NCBI GenBank assembly: GCA_964598695.1
Contig: CAZRDB010000002.1
Span: 1-64,000 of the forward strand
Length of the DNA stretch: 64,000 nt
Source: CAZRDB01 sp964598695
GTDB lineage: Bacteria > Armatimonadota > Zipacnadia > UBA1398
Direction of reading: 5' to 3'
Below are positions 17,273 to 26,349 of this stretch, in pieces. How positions within the stretch are numbered: position 1 is the first letter of the stretch; each line of letters starts with the position of its first letter. Below the pieces are notes generated by a model that saw only the letters and a list, made by a program, of their open reading frames with translations, ran no database searches and was not told the origin of the DNA. A program made the position numbers and the translations under genes.

Positions 17273-18046
17273 TCAGGCCCCGGGCGGCGGGGCGTCCCGC
17301 GCCTCGGCGACCGCTCGGAGTTCCTCGTAGAACGAGGCTGAGCAGGCCGGGCAGAGGCCGTGCGAGAACTGGGCCTCGGTCCGCTCCGTGACGTAGGCCT
17401 CCACCTGCTGCCAGAAGCCTTGGTCGTCGCGGACCCGCTTGCACGAGGCGCAGATGGGGACGAGGCCCGACAGACGCTTCACACTCGCGAGCGCCTCCTC
17501 GAGTTGCCGGATCAGCTCCTCGCGCTGCTCCTCGACCTGCCTGCGCCGGATGATCAGCCAGGCGTTCTCTGCCAGCAGCGCGAGTTGTGTCGCATCCTGC
17601 TCGGTGTAGGGCGTCGGGCGGTTCCCGACGCCCATGACGGCGACGGCCCCCGTCTCCTCGAGCACCGGGACCACCATCTCGCGCACGAGGGGCACGTGGC
17701 CTTCGGGCAGACCGTGACGTTCCGTGAGGCCCGCGTAGTCGTTGTGGATCACGGGACGGTGCCACCGTAGTGCGTCGAGCCACACGCCGGCCTGCGACAC
17801 GGGGTAGACCGTCCCCCGCTCCGCCACCTGGCAGACCTCCCGCGTCGCCCGCGACCACGTATGGAGGCGGACGGTCTGCTCCCCCTCGTCGACGAAGTGG
17901 AAGAAGCCGATCCGACTCCCGGTAAGGCTTACCGCCTGCTCGAGGTACAGGTCGATGACCGCGTCGACGGACGCATGGCGCGCCGTCCTCCCGATGGTGA
18001 GTAGCGCACGCAGTGCCGGGTGGCCGTCGTCGCGCTCGTCAGGCAT
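17273..18046 (-). CDS. GAF-domain protein with C-terminal cysteine cluster
   Basis: 257 residues, starting MPDERDDGHPALRALLTIGR. Residues about 20-170 form a GAF-type sensor domain (GSRIGFFHFVDEGEQTVRLH, VYPVSQAGVWLDALRWHRPV, MVVPVLEETGAVAVMGVGNR). A helical coiled coil (VEEQREELIRQLEEALASVK) then leads to a module with CASCKRVRDDQGFW and HGLCPAC, four cysteines probably binding a metal. This module is often found at the C-terminus of signalling proteins with GAF, PAS or receiver domains. No output domain is present. It converges with the gene ending at 17254 and diverges from the carbohydrate operon. Confidence 0.82.
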   Translation of the reverse strand: MPDERDDGHPALRALLTIGRTARHASVDAVIDLYLEQAVSLTGSRIGFFHFVDEGEQTVRLHTWSRATREVCQVAERGTVYPVSQAGVWLDALRWHRPVIHNDYAGLTERHGLPEGHVPLVREMVVPVLEETGAVAVMGVGNRPTPYTEQDATQLALLAENAWLIIRRRQVEEQREELIRQLEEALASVKRLSGLVPICASCKRVRDDQGFWQQVEAYVTERTEAQFSHGLCPACSASFYEELRAVAEARDAPPPGA

Positions 18047-18214
18047 ATCCACCACCGTGTCCGAACCGTCCCCTGTCCCTGTTCGCCGCGCCCCGGGGCC
18101 GATCCTCGCCGCGATGGTCCGGCAGGTGATCGCTCGGCCGGCCGGAACACCGGAGCGACGACTCCGCGCCCCTCCGCGCGACGCGTCAACACCTCCCAGG
18201 GAGTGAGGCGGGCG

Positions 18215-19258
18215 ATGAGCCACACCAACGGGCCGTTCGAGGTCGCCGACGACGGCGTCGACCCGCGCCTCGTGCCCACCCGGACCACCTACACGGGCGC
18301 GACGATCCCCGCGATCGGGCTCGGCACCTTCGGCTCCGACCGCTACGGCGCCGAGGAGATCGCCCAGGCGGTCCTGGGCGCGGCCGCCGTCGGCTACCGT
18401 CACTTCGACTGCGCCTCCGTCTACGACAATGAGGCAGAGATCGGCGAGTCGCTCGCGACGATCCAGGGGGCGGGGGTGCCGCGGGAGGATCTGTGGATCA
18501 CCTCCAAGCTGTGGAACGACTGCCACGGTGAGGAGGACGTGATCCCGAGCTGCCGGCAGTCGCTCCAGGACCTCCAGCTCGACTACCTCGACCTCTACCT
18601 GATCCACTGGCCCTTCCCGAACATCCACCGACCCGGCTGCGACGGCGACGCGCGCCACGCCGACGCGAAGCCGTACATCCACGAATCGTACATGCGGACC
18701 TGGCGTCAGCTCGAGCGGCTCGTCGAGATGGGCCTCGTCCGGCACATCGGCACCTCCAACATGACCATCCCGAAGCTCGAGCTGGTGCTGCGCGACGCCG
18801 AGATCAGGCCCGCCTGCAACGAGATGGAGTTGCATCCCCACTTCCAGCAGCCGGAGCTGTTCCGGTTCGTGCGGGAGAACGGGATCGTGCCGGTCGGCTA
18901 CTGCCCCCTGGGCTCGCCCAGCCGGCCGCTCCGCGACCGCACGCCCGACGACACGGCCGACATGGAGGACCCGGTGATCGTCGCCGCGGCCGAGCGGCTG
19001 GGGATCCACCCCGCCGAGGTCTGCATCAAGTGGGCGGAGCAGCGCGGCCAGATCCCCATCCCGTTCTCGGTGCGCCGCGCGCAGTACGTCGCCAACCTGC
19101 GTGCCGTGGTCGGCCCGCAGCTCACCGACGCGGAGATGCGGGCGATCGAGGAGGCCGACCGCGGCTGTCGACTGATCAAGGGCCAGGTGTTCCTCTGGCG
19201 AGAGGGCCAGAGCTGGCAGGACCTGTGGGACCCGGGCGGCGTGGTCACGCCCCCTTGA
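18215..19258 (+). CDS. Aldo/keto reductase
   Basis: 347 residues from ATG at 18215 with GAGG upstream. The AKR barrel is clear: [12 protein letters not shown], the catalytic region [19 protein letters not shown] (Asp and Tyr), [10 protein letters not shown] with the catalytic Lys, [13 protein letters not shown] with the catalytic His, and [14 protein letters not shown] and IPFSVRR for NADPH binding. It reduces sugar or aliphatic carbonyls with NADPH. It is the first gene of a close series of six (gaps of 19-66 bases) that ends at 29562. Confidence 0.93.
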   Translation: MSHTNGPFEVADDGVDPRLVPTRTTYTGATIPAIGLGTFGSDRYGAEEIAQAVLGAAAVGYRHFDCASVYDNEAEIGESLATIQGAGVPREDLWITSKLWNDCHGEEDVIPSCRQSLQDLQLDYLDLYLIHWPFPNIHRPGCDGDARHADAKPYIHESYMRTWRQLERLVEMGLVRHIGTSNMTIPKLELVLRDAEIRPACNEMELHPHFQQPELFRFVRENGIVPVGYCPLGSPSRPLRDRTPDDTADMEDPVIVAAAERLGIHPAEVCIKWAEQRGQIPIPFSVRRAQYVANLRAVVGPQLTDAEMRAIEEADRGCRLIKGQVFLWREGQSWQDLWDPGGVVTPP

Positions 19259-19299
19259 GCCCCGCCCGAGTGCGCGTGACCGAGAGTGAGGGACTGCAG

Positions 19300-20346
19300 A
19301 TGGCAGCTATGACCGGCGTCGTTCTCCCCGGCAACAGCACGGTGGAGTTCCGCGAGTACCCCGTCCCGGAGCCCGGCCACGGCCAGGTGCTGCTCGCGAT
19401 GAAGGCCTCTTCGATCTGCGGCAGCGACATCCGCGCCATCTACCGGGAGCACCTCGGCAAGGGGCCGGAGGGCTACCAGGGCGTGATCGCGGGCCACGAG
19501 CCGTGCGGCCAGATCGTGAAGGTCGGCCCCGGCTGCAAGCGGTTCCGGGAGGGCGACCGCGTGGTCGTCTACCACATCTCGGGCTGCGGGGTCTGTGACG
19601 AGTGCAAACACGGCTACATGATCAGCTGCCGCAGCCCCCACCGCGCCGCCTACGGCTGGCAGCGGGACGGCGGCCACGCCGACTACCTCCTCGCCGAGGA
19701 GAACACCTGCGTCCTGCTGCCCGACTCGCTGAGCTACATCGACGGCGCCCTGTGCGCCTGCGGCTTCGGGACGGCCTACGAGGCGCTCCGGCGGATGGGC
19801 GTGAGCGGGCAGGACCGGCTCCTGGTCACGGGACTCGGCCCGGTCGGTCTCGCCGCGGCGATGCTCGCCCGGGCGCTGGGCGTGACGACCGTCATCGGGA
19901 CCGACACAGCGGAAGCACGGCGAGCGCTGGCCACCGAGCTGGGTCTCGTCGACCACGCCCTGCCGGCCGATGCGAGTGCGCTCGAGGCCGTGCTCGACCT
20001 GACGGGCGGCTGGGGCTGCGAGGCCTCGATCGACTGCTCGGGCGCCGCGCCGGCACGGCTGCTGGCGCTACAGGGAACCCGCGACTGGGGCCGGTGCGCC
20101 TACGTGGGCGAGGGTGGCAGCGTCGAGTTCGAGGTCAGCAAGTACCTCATCCACAAGCAGATCACGCTGTACGGCTCGTGGGTGACCTCGCTCAAGCACC
20201 TCGAGGAGTTGGTCGAACGCTGCGACCGCTGGGGGATCCACCCGGACCGCACCTGCACCCACCGTCTGCCGCTCGGGGAGGCGTCCGAGGCGTACCGCCT
20301 CGCCGCGGAGGGCCAGACGGGGAAGGTCTGCATCGTGTTCGAGTAG
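19300..20346 (+). CDS. Zinc-dependent medium-chain dehydrogenase (threonine/sorbitol type)
   Basis: 348 residues, ATG at 19300 with GAGGG 7 bases before; a second ATG is at 19309. It has the MDR pattern: [35 protein letters not shown] with catalytic-zinc ligands, the cysteine cluster [15 protein letters not shown], and the nucleotide-binding [14 protein letters not shown]. It likely oxidises a polyol or amino-sugar hydroxyl with NAD(P). It sits between the aldo/keto reductase and a GH2 gene, suggesting a role in sugar conversion. Confidence 0.9.
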   Translation: MAAMTGVVLPGNSTVEFREYPVPEPGHGQVLLAMKASSICGSDIRAIYREHLGKGPEGYQGVIAGHEPCGQIVKVGPGCKRFREGDRVVVYHISGCGVCDECKHGYMISCRSPHRAAYGWQRDGGHADYLLAEENTCVLLPDSLSYIDGALCACGFGTAYEALRRMGVSGQDRLLVTGLGPVGLAAAMLARALGVTTVIGTDTAEARRALATELGLVDHALPADASALEAVLDLTGGWGCEASIDCSGAAPARLLALQGTRDWGRCAYVGEGGSVEFEVSKYLIHKQITLYGSWVTSLKHLEELVERCDRWGIHPDRTCTHRLPLGEASEAYRLAAEGQTGKVCIVFE

Positions 20347-20368
20347 GCGCCGCGCCGAGGGGGCATCC

Positions 20369-23230
20369 ATGATGACCACAGCACTGGTGAGCCTTGCCCT
20401 GGTCGCGGCCGGCACGGCCGTCGGCGCTCCTCCGTCGCCGCGCGCCCACGTGCGCTTCGACGACGGCTGGCGCTTCCACCGCGGCGATGCGCTCGAGGCC
20501 TGGCAGCCCGCCTTCGCCGACGCGCAGTGGCGCGCGGTCGACCTCCCGCACGACTGGGCGATCGAGGACCTGCCGGCCCTCGAGGCGGAGCCGGCGGGCC
20601 TCGCGATCGCGGAGGCCGAGTGGCGGTTCCACAAGGGCGACGACCCCGCGTGGGCCGCGCGCGACCTCGACGAGGCCGGCTGGGAGACCGTTCGACTTCC
20701 GGCGTACTGGGAGGACCACTCGGGCCACACCGAGGACAACGTCTACGGCTGGTACCGCCGACGGATCGAGATCCCCGAGGCGCTCCGGGGCCAGGACCTG
20801 CTCCTCCTCGTGGGCAAGCTCGACGATGTCGACGAGACCTTCGTGAACGGCGAGAGGATCGGCGGGCTCGGGGTCTTCCCGCCCGCCTACGAGACGGCGT
20901 GGAACGAGACACGCCGCTACACCGTTCCCGCCCGCCTGCTGCGGTGCGACGGCACCGACGTGGTCGCGATCCGGGTCTTCGACGGCCAGGGCGGCGGCGG
21001 TTACTTCCAGGGCGTCGTCCCCCCGACCCGCTCCGGCCCGTTCGACTCGGAGGCCGAGGGCGGCGGCGCGGTCGGATTCACGGTTGGCGGCGTCGGGTGG
21101 TACCGGAAGGGCTTCCGGATCCCCGAGGCCGATCGGGGCAAGCGCGTCGCGATCACCTTCGACGGTGTATACATGGACTCCGAGGTCTGGCTCAACGGCG
21201 AGTCGCTTGGGACGCACCCCTACGGCTACACGGGCTTCCGCTTCGATCTCACGCCCCACCTGCGCTACGGGGCCGAGGAGAACATCCTCGCCGTGCGCGT
21301 CAACGCCACGGGACGCACGAGTCGCTGGTACCCCGGGGCGGGCATCTACCGCCACGTGTGGCTCACGACGACCGATCCCATCCATCTCGAGGACTGGGGC
21401 ACCGCGATCGTGACGCCCGAGGTCAGCCCGGCCCGCGCGACCGTGCGAGTCTCCTCCGCCGTGCGGAACGAGAGCGCCGCGGAGGCCCGCGTGACGCTCA
21501 CTTGGCGCGTGCTGGCCCCAGAGGGGCGGGTCATCGCCGAGGCCGCCGCGTCGGAGTCGATCGCTGCCGGCGCCGGCGCCGAGTTCGAGCGGACGCTACG
21601 GCTCGACCGGCCGGCGCTCTGGTCGCCGGAGAGCCCCTCGCTCTACGGGATGGTGTGCGAAGTCTCGGTCGGCGGCGTCGTGGCCGATTCGCGCACGGAG
21701 ACGTTCGGGGTCCGCGAGATCCGCGCGAGCGCCGCGGAGGGCTTCGTGGTCAACGGCGTCCCGGTGAAGCTCCGCGGCGGCTGCGTCCACCACGACAACG
21801 GACCGCTCGGCTCGCGCACGTACGATCGGGCAGAGGAGCGGCGCGTGGAGCTGCTGAAGGCGGCCGGCTTCAACGCGATCCGAACGGCCCACAACCCGCC
21901 CTCGCCCGCCTTCCTCGAGGCCTGCGATCGGCTCGGGATGCTCGTGCTCGACGAGGCGTTCGACTGCTGGCGACGCGGCAAGAACCCGCGGGACTACGGC
22001 CGGTTCTTCGAGGAGTGGTGGCGCCGCGACCTGGACGCGATGGTGCTCCGCGACCGCAACCACCCCTGCGTCTTCGCCTGGAGCATCGGCAACGAGGTGA
22101 TCGAGCAGGGAAGCCCCGAGGGCGCCGAGATCGGAGCGATGCTCGCCGGCTACGTTCGCGCGCTCGACCCGACCCGTCCGGTCGCGATCGGCGCGCACCC
22201 GGGCACGACCCCCTGGGAGAACCTGGACCCGCTGTTCGCCACGCTTGACCTCGCGGGCTACAACTACAAGTGGGAGCGGTACGCGCTGGACCACGAGCGC
22301 GAGCCGGCTCGGGTCATCCTGGGCACCGAGTCCTTCCCGAACGCCTGTCTCGAGTCGTGGCGGGCGACGGCGGCGAACCCGTGGGTGATCGGCGACTTCG
22401 TCTGGACCTCGTTCGACTACCTGGGGGAGTCGGGGCTCGGCCACAACTACTACGAGGGCAAGCCGATCGGCCAGAGCACGTGGCCCTGGACCGCGGCCCA
22501 CTGCGGCGATATCGACATCTGCGGCTTCCGCCGTCCGCAGTCGTACTACCGCGAGGCGCTGTGGGCCACGGGTGAGGTGCTCGCCTGCTTCGTCGAGACG
22601 CCCCTCCCGCCGGGAGAGACGGCCGAGCTGGTCTACGGCTGGGGCTGGCCCAACGTCCGTGCCTGCTGGACTTGGCCGGGGCAGGAGGGCAGGACGCTCG
22701 CGGTCCACGTCTTCTCGAGCTGCGAGAGTGTGCAGCTCCTCCTGAATGGCGAGGATCTGGGCACGAGGCCCACGGGAGCCGCGGCGGGCCACCGCGCCGC
22801 GTGGGAGGTCGCCTACGCCGCCGGCGAGCTGCTCGCCGTGGGCCTCGACGCGCGCAACACCCCGGTGCGCCGCACGGTCCTTCGCACCGCGGGGGCGCCG
22901 GCCGCGCTGCGGCTCACGCCCGATCGGACGGTGCTTGACGCCGACGGCCAGGACCTCTCGTTCGTCACGGTCGAGGTGGTCGACGCCGAGGGCACGCTCG
23001 TGCCCACTGCGGCCAACGGCCTCCGCTTCCGCGTCGAGGGCGTCGGGACGCTTGCGGCCGTCTCCAACAGCGATCCGCGCAGCCTGGAGAGCTTCCAGCA
23101 GCCCCGGCGCACCGCCTACCAGGGCCGCTGCCTCGTCGTGCTCCGGGCCGGCCGGGAGGCGGGCACGATCCGCCTCATCGCCGAGACGGAGGGGCTGACA
23201 CCGGCGGAGGCGGCCGTCGAGGTGCGGTAG
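20369..23230 (+). CDS. Secreted GH2-family glycoside hydrolase with a nested jelly-roll insertion
   Basis: 953 residues with a signal peptide (ALVSLALVAAGTAVGA). It follows the beta-galactosidase/glucuronidase GH2 plan: sugar-binding domain, immunoglobulin-like domain, TIM barrel (GVPVKLRGGCVHHDNGPLG). The likely acid/base is Glu576 in WSIGNEVIEQG and the nucleophile Glu654 in ILGTESFPNA. The N-terminal jelly-roll is split: residues about 85-235 look like a second complete jelly-roll (WYRRRIEIPEALRGQDLLLL, VDETFVNGERIGG) inserted before the first resumes with GVGWYRKGFRIPEADRGK. A C-terminal beta domain follows (GAPAALRLTPDRTVLDADGQ). It cleaves a beta-linked sugar outside the cytoplasm; specificity unknown. 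Confidence 0.9.
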   Translation: MMTTALVSLALVAAGTAVGAPPSPRAHVRFDDGWRFHRGDALEAWQPAFADAQWRAVDLPHDWAIEDLPALEAEPAGLAIAEAEWRFHKGDDPAWAARDLDEAGWETVRLPAYWEDHSGHTEDNVYGWYRRRIEIPEALRGQDLLLLVGKLDDVDETFVNGERIGGLGVFPPAYETAWNETRRYTVPARLLRCDGTDVVAIRVFDGQGGGGYFQGVVPPTRSGPFDSEAEGGGAVGFTVGGVGWYRKGFRIPEADRGKRVAITFDGVYMDSEVWLNGESLGTHPYGYTGFRFDLTPHLRYGAEENILAVRVNATGRTSRWYPGAGIYRHVWLTTTDPIHLEDWGTAIVTPEVSPARATVRVSSAVRNESAAEARVTLTWRVLAPEGRVIAEAAASESIAAGAGAEFERTLRLDRPALWSPESPSLYGMVCEVSVGGVVADSRTETFGVREIRASAAEGFVVNGVPVKLRGGCVHHDNGPLGSRTYDRAEERRVELLKAAGFNAIRTAHNPPSPAFLEACDRLGMLVLDEAFDCWRRGKNPRDYGRFFEEWWRRDLDAMVLRDRNHPCVFAWSIGNEVIEQGSPEGAEIGAMLAGYVRALDPTRPVAIGAHPGTTPWENLDPLFATLDLAGYNYKWERYALDHEREPARVILGTESFPNACLESWRATAANPWVIGDFVWTSFDYLGESGLGHNYYEGKPIGQSTWPWTAAHCGDIDICGFRRPQSYYREALWATGEVLACFVETPLPPGETAELVYGWGWPNVRACWTWPGQEGRTLAVHVFSSCESVQLLLNGEDLGTRPTGAAAGHRAAWEVAYAAGELLAVGLDARNTPVRRTVLRTAGAPAALRLTPDRTVLDADGQDLSFVTVEVVDAEGTLVPTAANGLRFRVEGVGTLAAVSNSDPRSLESFQQPRRTAYQGRCLVVLRAGREAGTIRLIAETEGLTPAEAAVEVR

Positions 23231-23296
23231 GCGGCTGCGCCGGGTAGGCCCTTCCGGCATTGGCCCGAATACGGCAGCTACGCTCTCGGAGGGGAA

Positions 23297-25060
23297 GTGC
23301 CCGCCCTGTACCGTCTTCCGCTCGTGCTCTGTGCCCAACCCCCCGCCCCGCTGCACTCGGCCCGAGCAGTGGATTACCCCGCTGTGCCGGGCGAGGAGCT
23401 AGGCCACCTGGGGATCGCGCACCGGCCGACCCCGCCGGAGGAGCTGGTGGGTCTCCTCCCCGAGACCGGGGTGCTCCTCACAGTTGGCGAGCTGGCCCTC
23501 GACGATGCCGCACGCGACGCCGTGCGCCTGTGGGTCGCGCGCGGGGGGGCCTGGGTGGCGATCGCGGGCTGCTGTGGCCTCGCCGACGTCCTCGGCGTCG
23601 AGCCCGAACCCCCGACCCACTCGAACTGGGGCGGCGGCGCGGGAAGCCTCGGCGAGGGCTACCTCGAGCCCCGACGCGACAGCGACCTCTGCGCCGACCT
23701 CCCGCTGCCGCTCCACGCATTCGGCGGGATCCCCGTCCGCACGTGGTCGGCGCGGGTCCATGCTCGGATGCTCGACGCCCACCAGCGCGAGACGGGGCGG
23801 GCCGCGCTGACCGAGAACGCCTACGGCAGCGGCGTCGCCGTTCTTCTCGCGGCCGATCTCACCGCCACCCTGGTGCGGATCCGGCAGGGCGTCGGCGTCC
23901 TGCGCGACGGGCTCCCCGCGCCCGATGGCTCGGCGCCGCTCAACGACGGCTGCCTCAAGAGCGACGACGCGATCGCGCTCGACTACCTCCTCGACCGTCT
24001 GCCCGTGGAGGGGATCGACGGCCTTCGCGCCTTCACCCAGCCCATTGCCGACTTGTGGGTCGAGGTGCTCGTGCGCGCCGTGATGCACTGCGCGCGCGTG
24101 CGCGGCGTTGCACTCCCCGTGCTCTGGCTCCACCCGGACGAGTTGCCGGCGCTCGGTCACCTCTCGCACGACAGCGACGGCAACGACCCGGCGAAGGCCG
24201 ACGCGCTGCTCTCGGTGCTTGCCGAGCTGGAGCTGCGCTCGACCTGGTGCATCCAGCCCCCCGGCTACCCGCCGGAGGCGATCGAGCGCATCGCCGCGGC
24301 GGGCCATGAGCCGGCGATGCACTTCGACGCGATCGAGCACGAAACGGAGTGGAGCCGGGAGGCGTTCCTGCGCCAGCACCGCACCCTCGCCCGCGCGTTC
24401 GGACGGCCGCCCGTCTCGAACAAGAACCACTACCTCCGCTGGGAGGGCGATGCCGACCTCTGGGAGTTCTGCCTCGCGGCGGGGATCGATCTCGACCAGA
24501 GCAAGGGGCCCACGAAGACCGGCGTCGCGGGCTTCTGCTTCGGAACGTGCCACCCGTACCGGCCGATCGCGCGGACGGGCGAGGTGCTCGATGTCCTCGA
24601 ACTGCCCACACCGATGCAGGACTTCGAGGTCTTCATCCCCCGTGCGTTCGCCACGCCGCTTCTCGCGGGCGCCCTCCGCGCGCACGGAGTGCTGCACCTG
24701 CTGTTCCATCCCGCCCACATCGAGAAGCCCGGCGTGGCCGAGTCGCTCCGCGAGGCTGTTCGGGCGGCGCGGGAAGCCGGGCTCGGGTTCCGTACGGCCG
24801 AGGAGATCGCTCGCTGGGAACGTGCGCTCCGAGGCGTCCGGTGGACCTTCGACGCGGACGGCCCCTCGCTGACGGCCGAGACCGCGCTGCCGGGCGCCAG
24901 CCTGGTGCTCCCCGCCCTCCCGGGTCTCGCGGTCCGGATCGACGGCCGGACGGTCGAGCCCCGGCCGGTGACCCGTTGGGGCATCCCGTTCGTCTCGGTT
25001 CCGGTGGAGCTTCCGGCCGGACGCCGTGTCTCGTTGGAGGCGCGGGCGGGCACGACATGA
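23297..25060 (+). CDS. Two-domain protein: amidotransferase-like N-terminus, polysaccharide-deacetylase-like C-terminus
   Basis: 587 residues from a GTG start with GGAGGGG just upstream. No signal peptide is seen. The N-terminal part (LLTVGELALDDAARDAVRLW, ARGGAWVAIAG) resembles a ThuA/class I amidotransferase-like flavodoxin fold without a clear catalytic Cys. The C-terminal part resembles the NodB/polysaccharide-deacetylase barrel (LWLHPDELPALGHLSHDSDG, LRSTWCIQPPGYPPEAIERI, GHEPAMHFDAIEHETEW) with candidate metal ligands His, Asp and His. It could remove acetyl groups from a sugar handled by this operon. The family assignment is moderate and the domain order is unusual. Confidence 0.65.
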   Translation: MPALYRLPLVLCAQPPAPLHSARAVDYPAVPGEELGHLGIAHRPTPPEELVGLLPETGVLLTVGELALDDAARDAVRLWVARGGAWVAIAGCCGLADVLGVEPEPPTHSNWGGGAGSLGEGYLEPRRDSDLCADLPLPLHAFGGIPVRTWSARVHARMLDAHQRETGRAALTENAYGSGVAVLLAADLTATLVRIRQGVGVLRDGLPAPDGSAPLNDGCLKSDDAIALDYLLDRLPVEGIDGLRAFTQPIADLWVEVLVRAVMHCARVRGVALPVLWLHPDELPALGHLSHDSDGNDPAKADALLSVLAELELRSTWCIQPPGYPPEAIERIAAAGHEPAMHFDAIEHETEWSREAFLRQHRTLARAFGRPPVSNKNHYLRWEGDADLWEFCLAAGIDLDQSKGPTKTGVAGFCFGTCHPYRPIARTGEVLDVLELPTPMQDFEVFIPRAFATPLLAGALRAHGVLHLLFHPAHIEKPGVAESLREAVRAAREAGLGFRTAEEIARWERALRGVRWTFDADGPSLTAETALPGASLVLPALPGLAVRIDGRTVEPRPVTRWGIPFVSVPVELPAGRRVSLEARAGTT

Positions 25061-25079
25061 GCGAGAAGGAGAGCGCGTG

Positions 25080-26315
25080 ATGCCAGACGACAGGCCGGCG
25101 ATCGCCGGCGGCGCCCCCACGAAGACCACGCCCTTCCCGCGCTCTGTCCGCTACGGCGCCGAGGAGCTGCGCGAGTTGGAGGAGGCCCTCGCGCAGGACA
25201 CGCTCTTCTATGCCCAGGGCCGCAAGGTGCGCCAGTTCGAGGAGGAGTTCGCGGCCGCGATCGGCGCGCCCCACGCCGTCGCCTGCACGAGCGGGACTGC
25301 CGCGATCCACGCCGCCCTCATCGCGGCGGGGATCTCGCCGGGCGACGAGGTGATCACCGCGCCGGTCACCGACATGGGCACCGTGATCCCGATCCTCACC
25401 CAGGGGGCCGTGCCCGTCTTCGCCGATCTCGACCCGCGCACGTACAACCTCGACCCCGAGAGTGTCCGCGCGCGGATCACGCCGAGGACGCGGGCCGTGA
25501 TCGCCGTCCACCTCGCGGGCAACGCCTGCGACCTCGACGCGCTCGCCGCGCTGTGCCGCGGGCGGGGGATCGTCCTCGTCGAGGACTGCGCCCAGGCCCA
25601 CGGCTGCCGGTACGGCGGCCGCTCGGTCGGCCTCGTCGGAGACTACGGCTGCTTCTCGCTCAACGAGTTCAAGCACATCGCGTGCGGCGACGGCGGTGTG
25701 GTGGTCTCGCGCGATGCCGCGGCCGCCGGTGTCCTGCGCCAGGCGACCGACAAGGCCTACAGCCGCGCGGTCGACCTCCCCGCCGCCGAGCGCACTCCGC
25801 GCTTCCTGGCCGGGAACTACCGGATGACCGAGCTGCAGGGCGCGGTCGCCCGGGCCCAACTGCGCAGACTCCCGGCGATCGTGGAGGCCCGGCGCGGCTG
25901 GTGCGGCGCGCTGTCCGAGCGGATCGAGGGCCTGCCGGGGCTCCTGCCGCCCCGGGTCACGCCCGGCTGCGAGCCGTCGTGGTGGTTCTTCCTGATGCGG
26001 GTCGAGCCGGAGGCGCTCGGCGCGATGGCCGACGAGTTCGCTCGCGCGATGGGCGAGGAGGGTGTGGCTCTCGGCGCCCACTACATCGGTGTACCGGTGT
26101 ACGAGTATCCGGTCTTCGCCGAGCACTCGGCCTTCGCGCGCGGCGGCCATGCCTACGACGCGTACGAGTACCGCCGCGGCCTGTGCCCGACCGCCGAGGC
26201 GATCCTCGAGACGTGCGTGATCCTTGGGGTTCACGAAGCCTACACCGAGCGCGATCTCGACGAGACCGCTTGGGCGCTCGAGAAGGTGGCGCGGTGGTTC
26301 GCGTCCAACCGGTAG
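25080..26315 (+). CDS. DegT/DnrJ/EryC1/StrS-family aminotransferase
   Basis: 411 residues from ATG at 25080 (AAGGAG 8 bases upstream). It has the fold type I PLP pattern of sugar aminotransferases: AVACTSGTAAIHAALIAAGI, PVFADLDPRTYNLDPESV, the Asp and Gln in LVEDCAQAHGCRYGG, and the PLP-binding Lys in SLNEFKHIACGDGG. The family transfers amino groups to keto sugars in deoxysugar or amino-sugar pathways, and some members are dehydratases. Placed in an operon with an aldo/keto reductase and a dehydrogenase that could make a keto sugar, a keto-sugar/amino-sugar conversion is plausible. Confidence 0.9.
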   Translation: MPDDRPAIAGGAPTKTTPFPRSVRYGAEELRELEEALAQDTLFYAQGRKVRQFEEEFAAAIGAPHAVACTSGTAAIHAALIAAGISPGDEVITAPVTDMGTVIPILTQGAVPVFADLDPRTYNLDPESVRARITPRTRAVIAVHLAGNACDLDALAALCRGRGIVLVEDCAQAHGCRYGGRSVGLVGDYGCFSLNEFKHIACGDGGVVVSRDAAAAGVLRQATDKAYSRAVDLPAAERTPRFLAGNYRMTELQGAVARAQLRRLPAIVEARRGWCGALSERIEGLPGLLPPRVTPGCEPSWWFFLMRVEPEALGAMADEFARAMGEEGVALGAHYIGVPVYEYPVFAEHSAFARGGHAYDAYEYRRGLCPTAEAILETCVILGVHEAYTERDLDETAWALEKVARWFASNR

Positions 26316-26349
26316 ACGTGACTCGGCCCGCCGGAAGGGAAGTGCCCCG

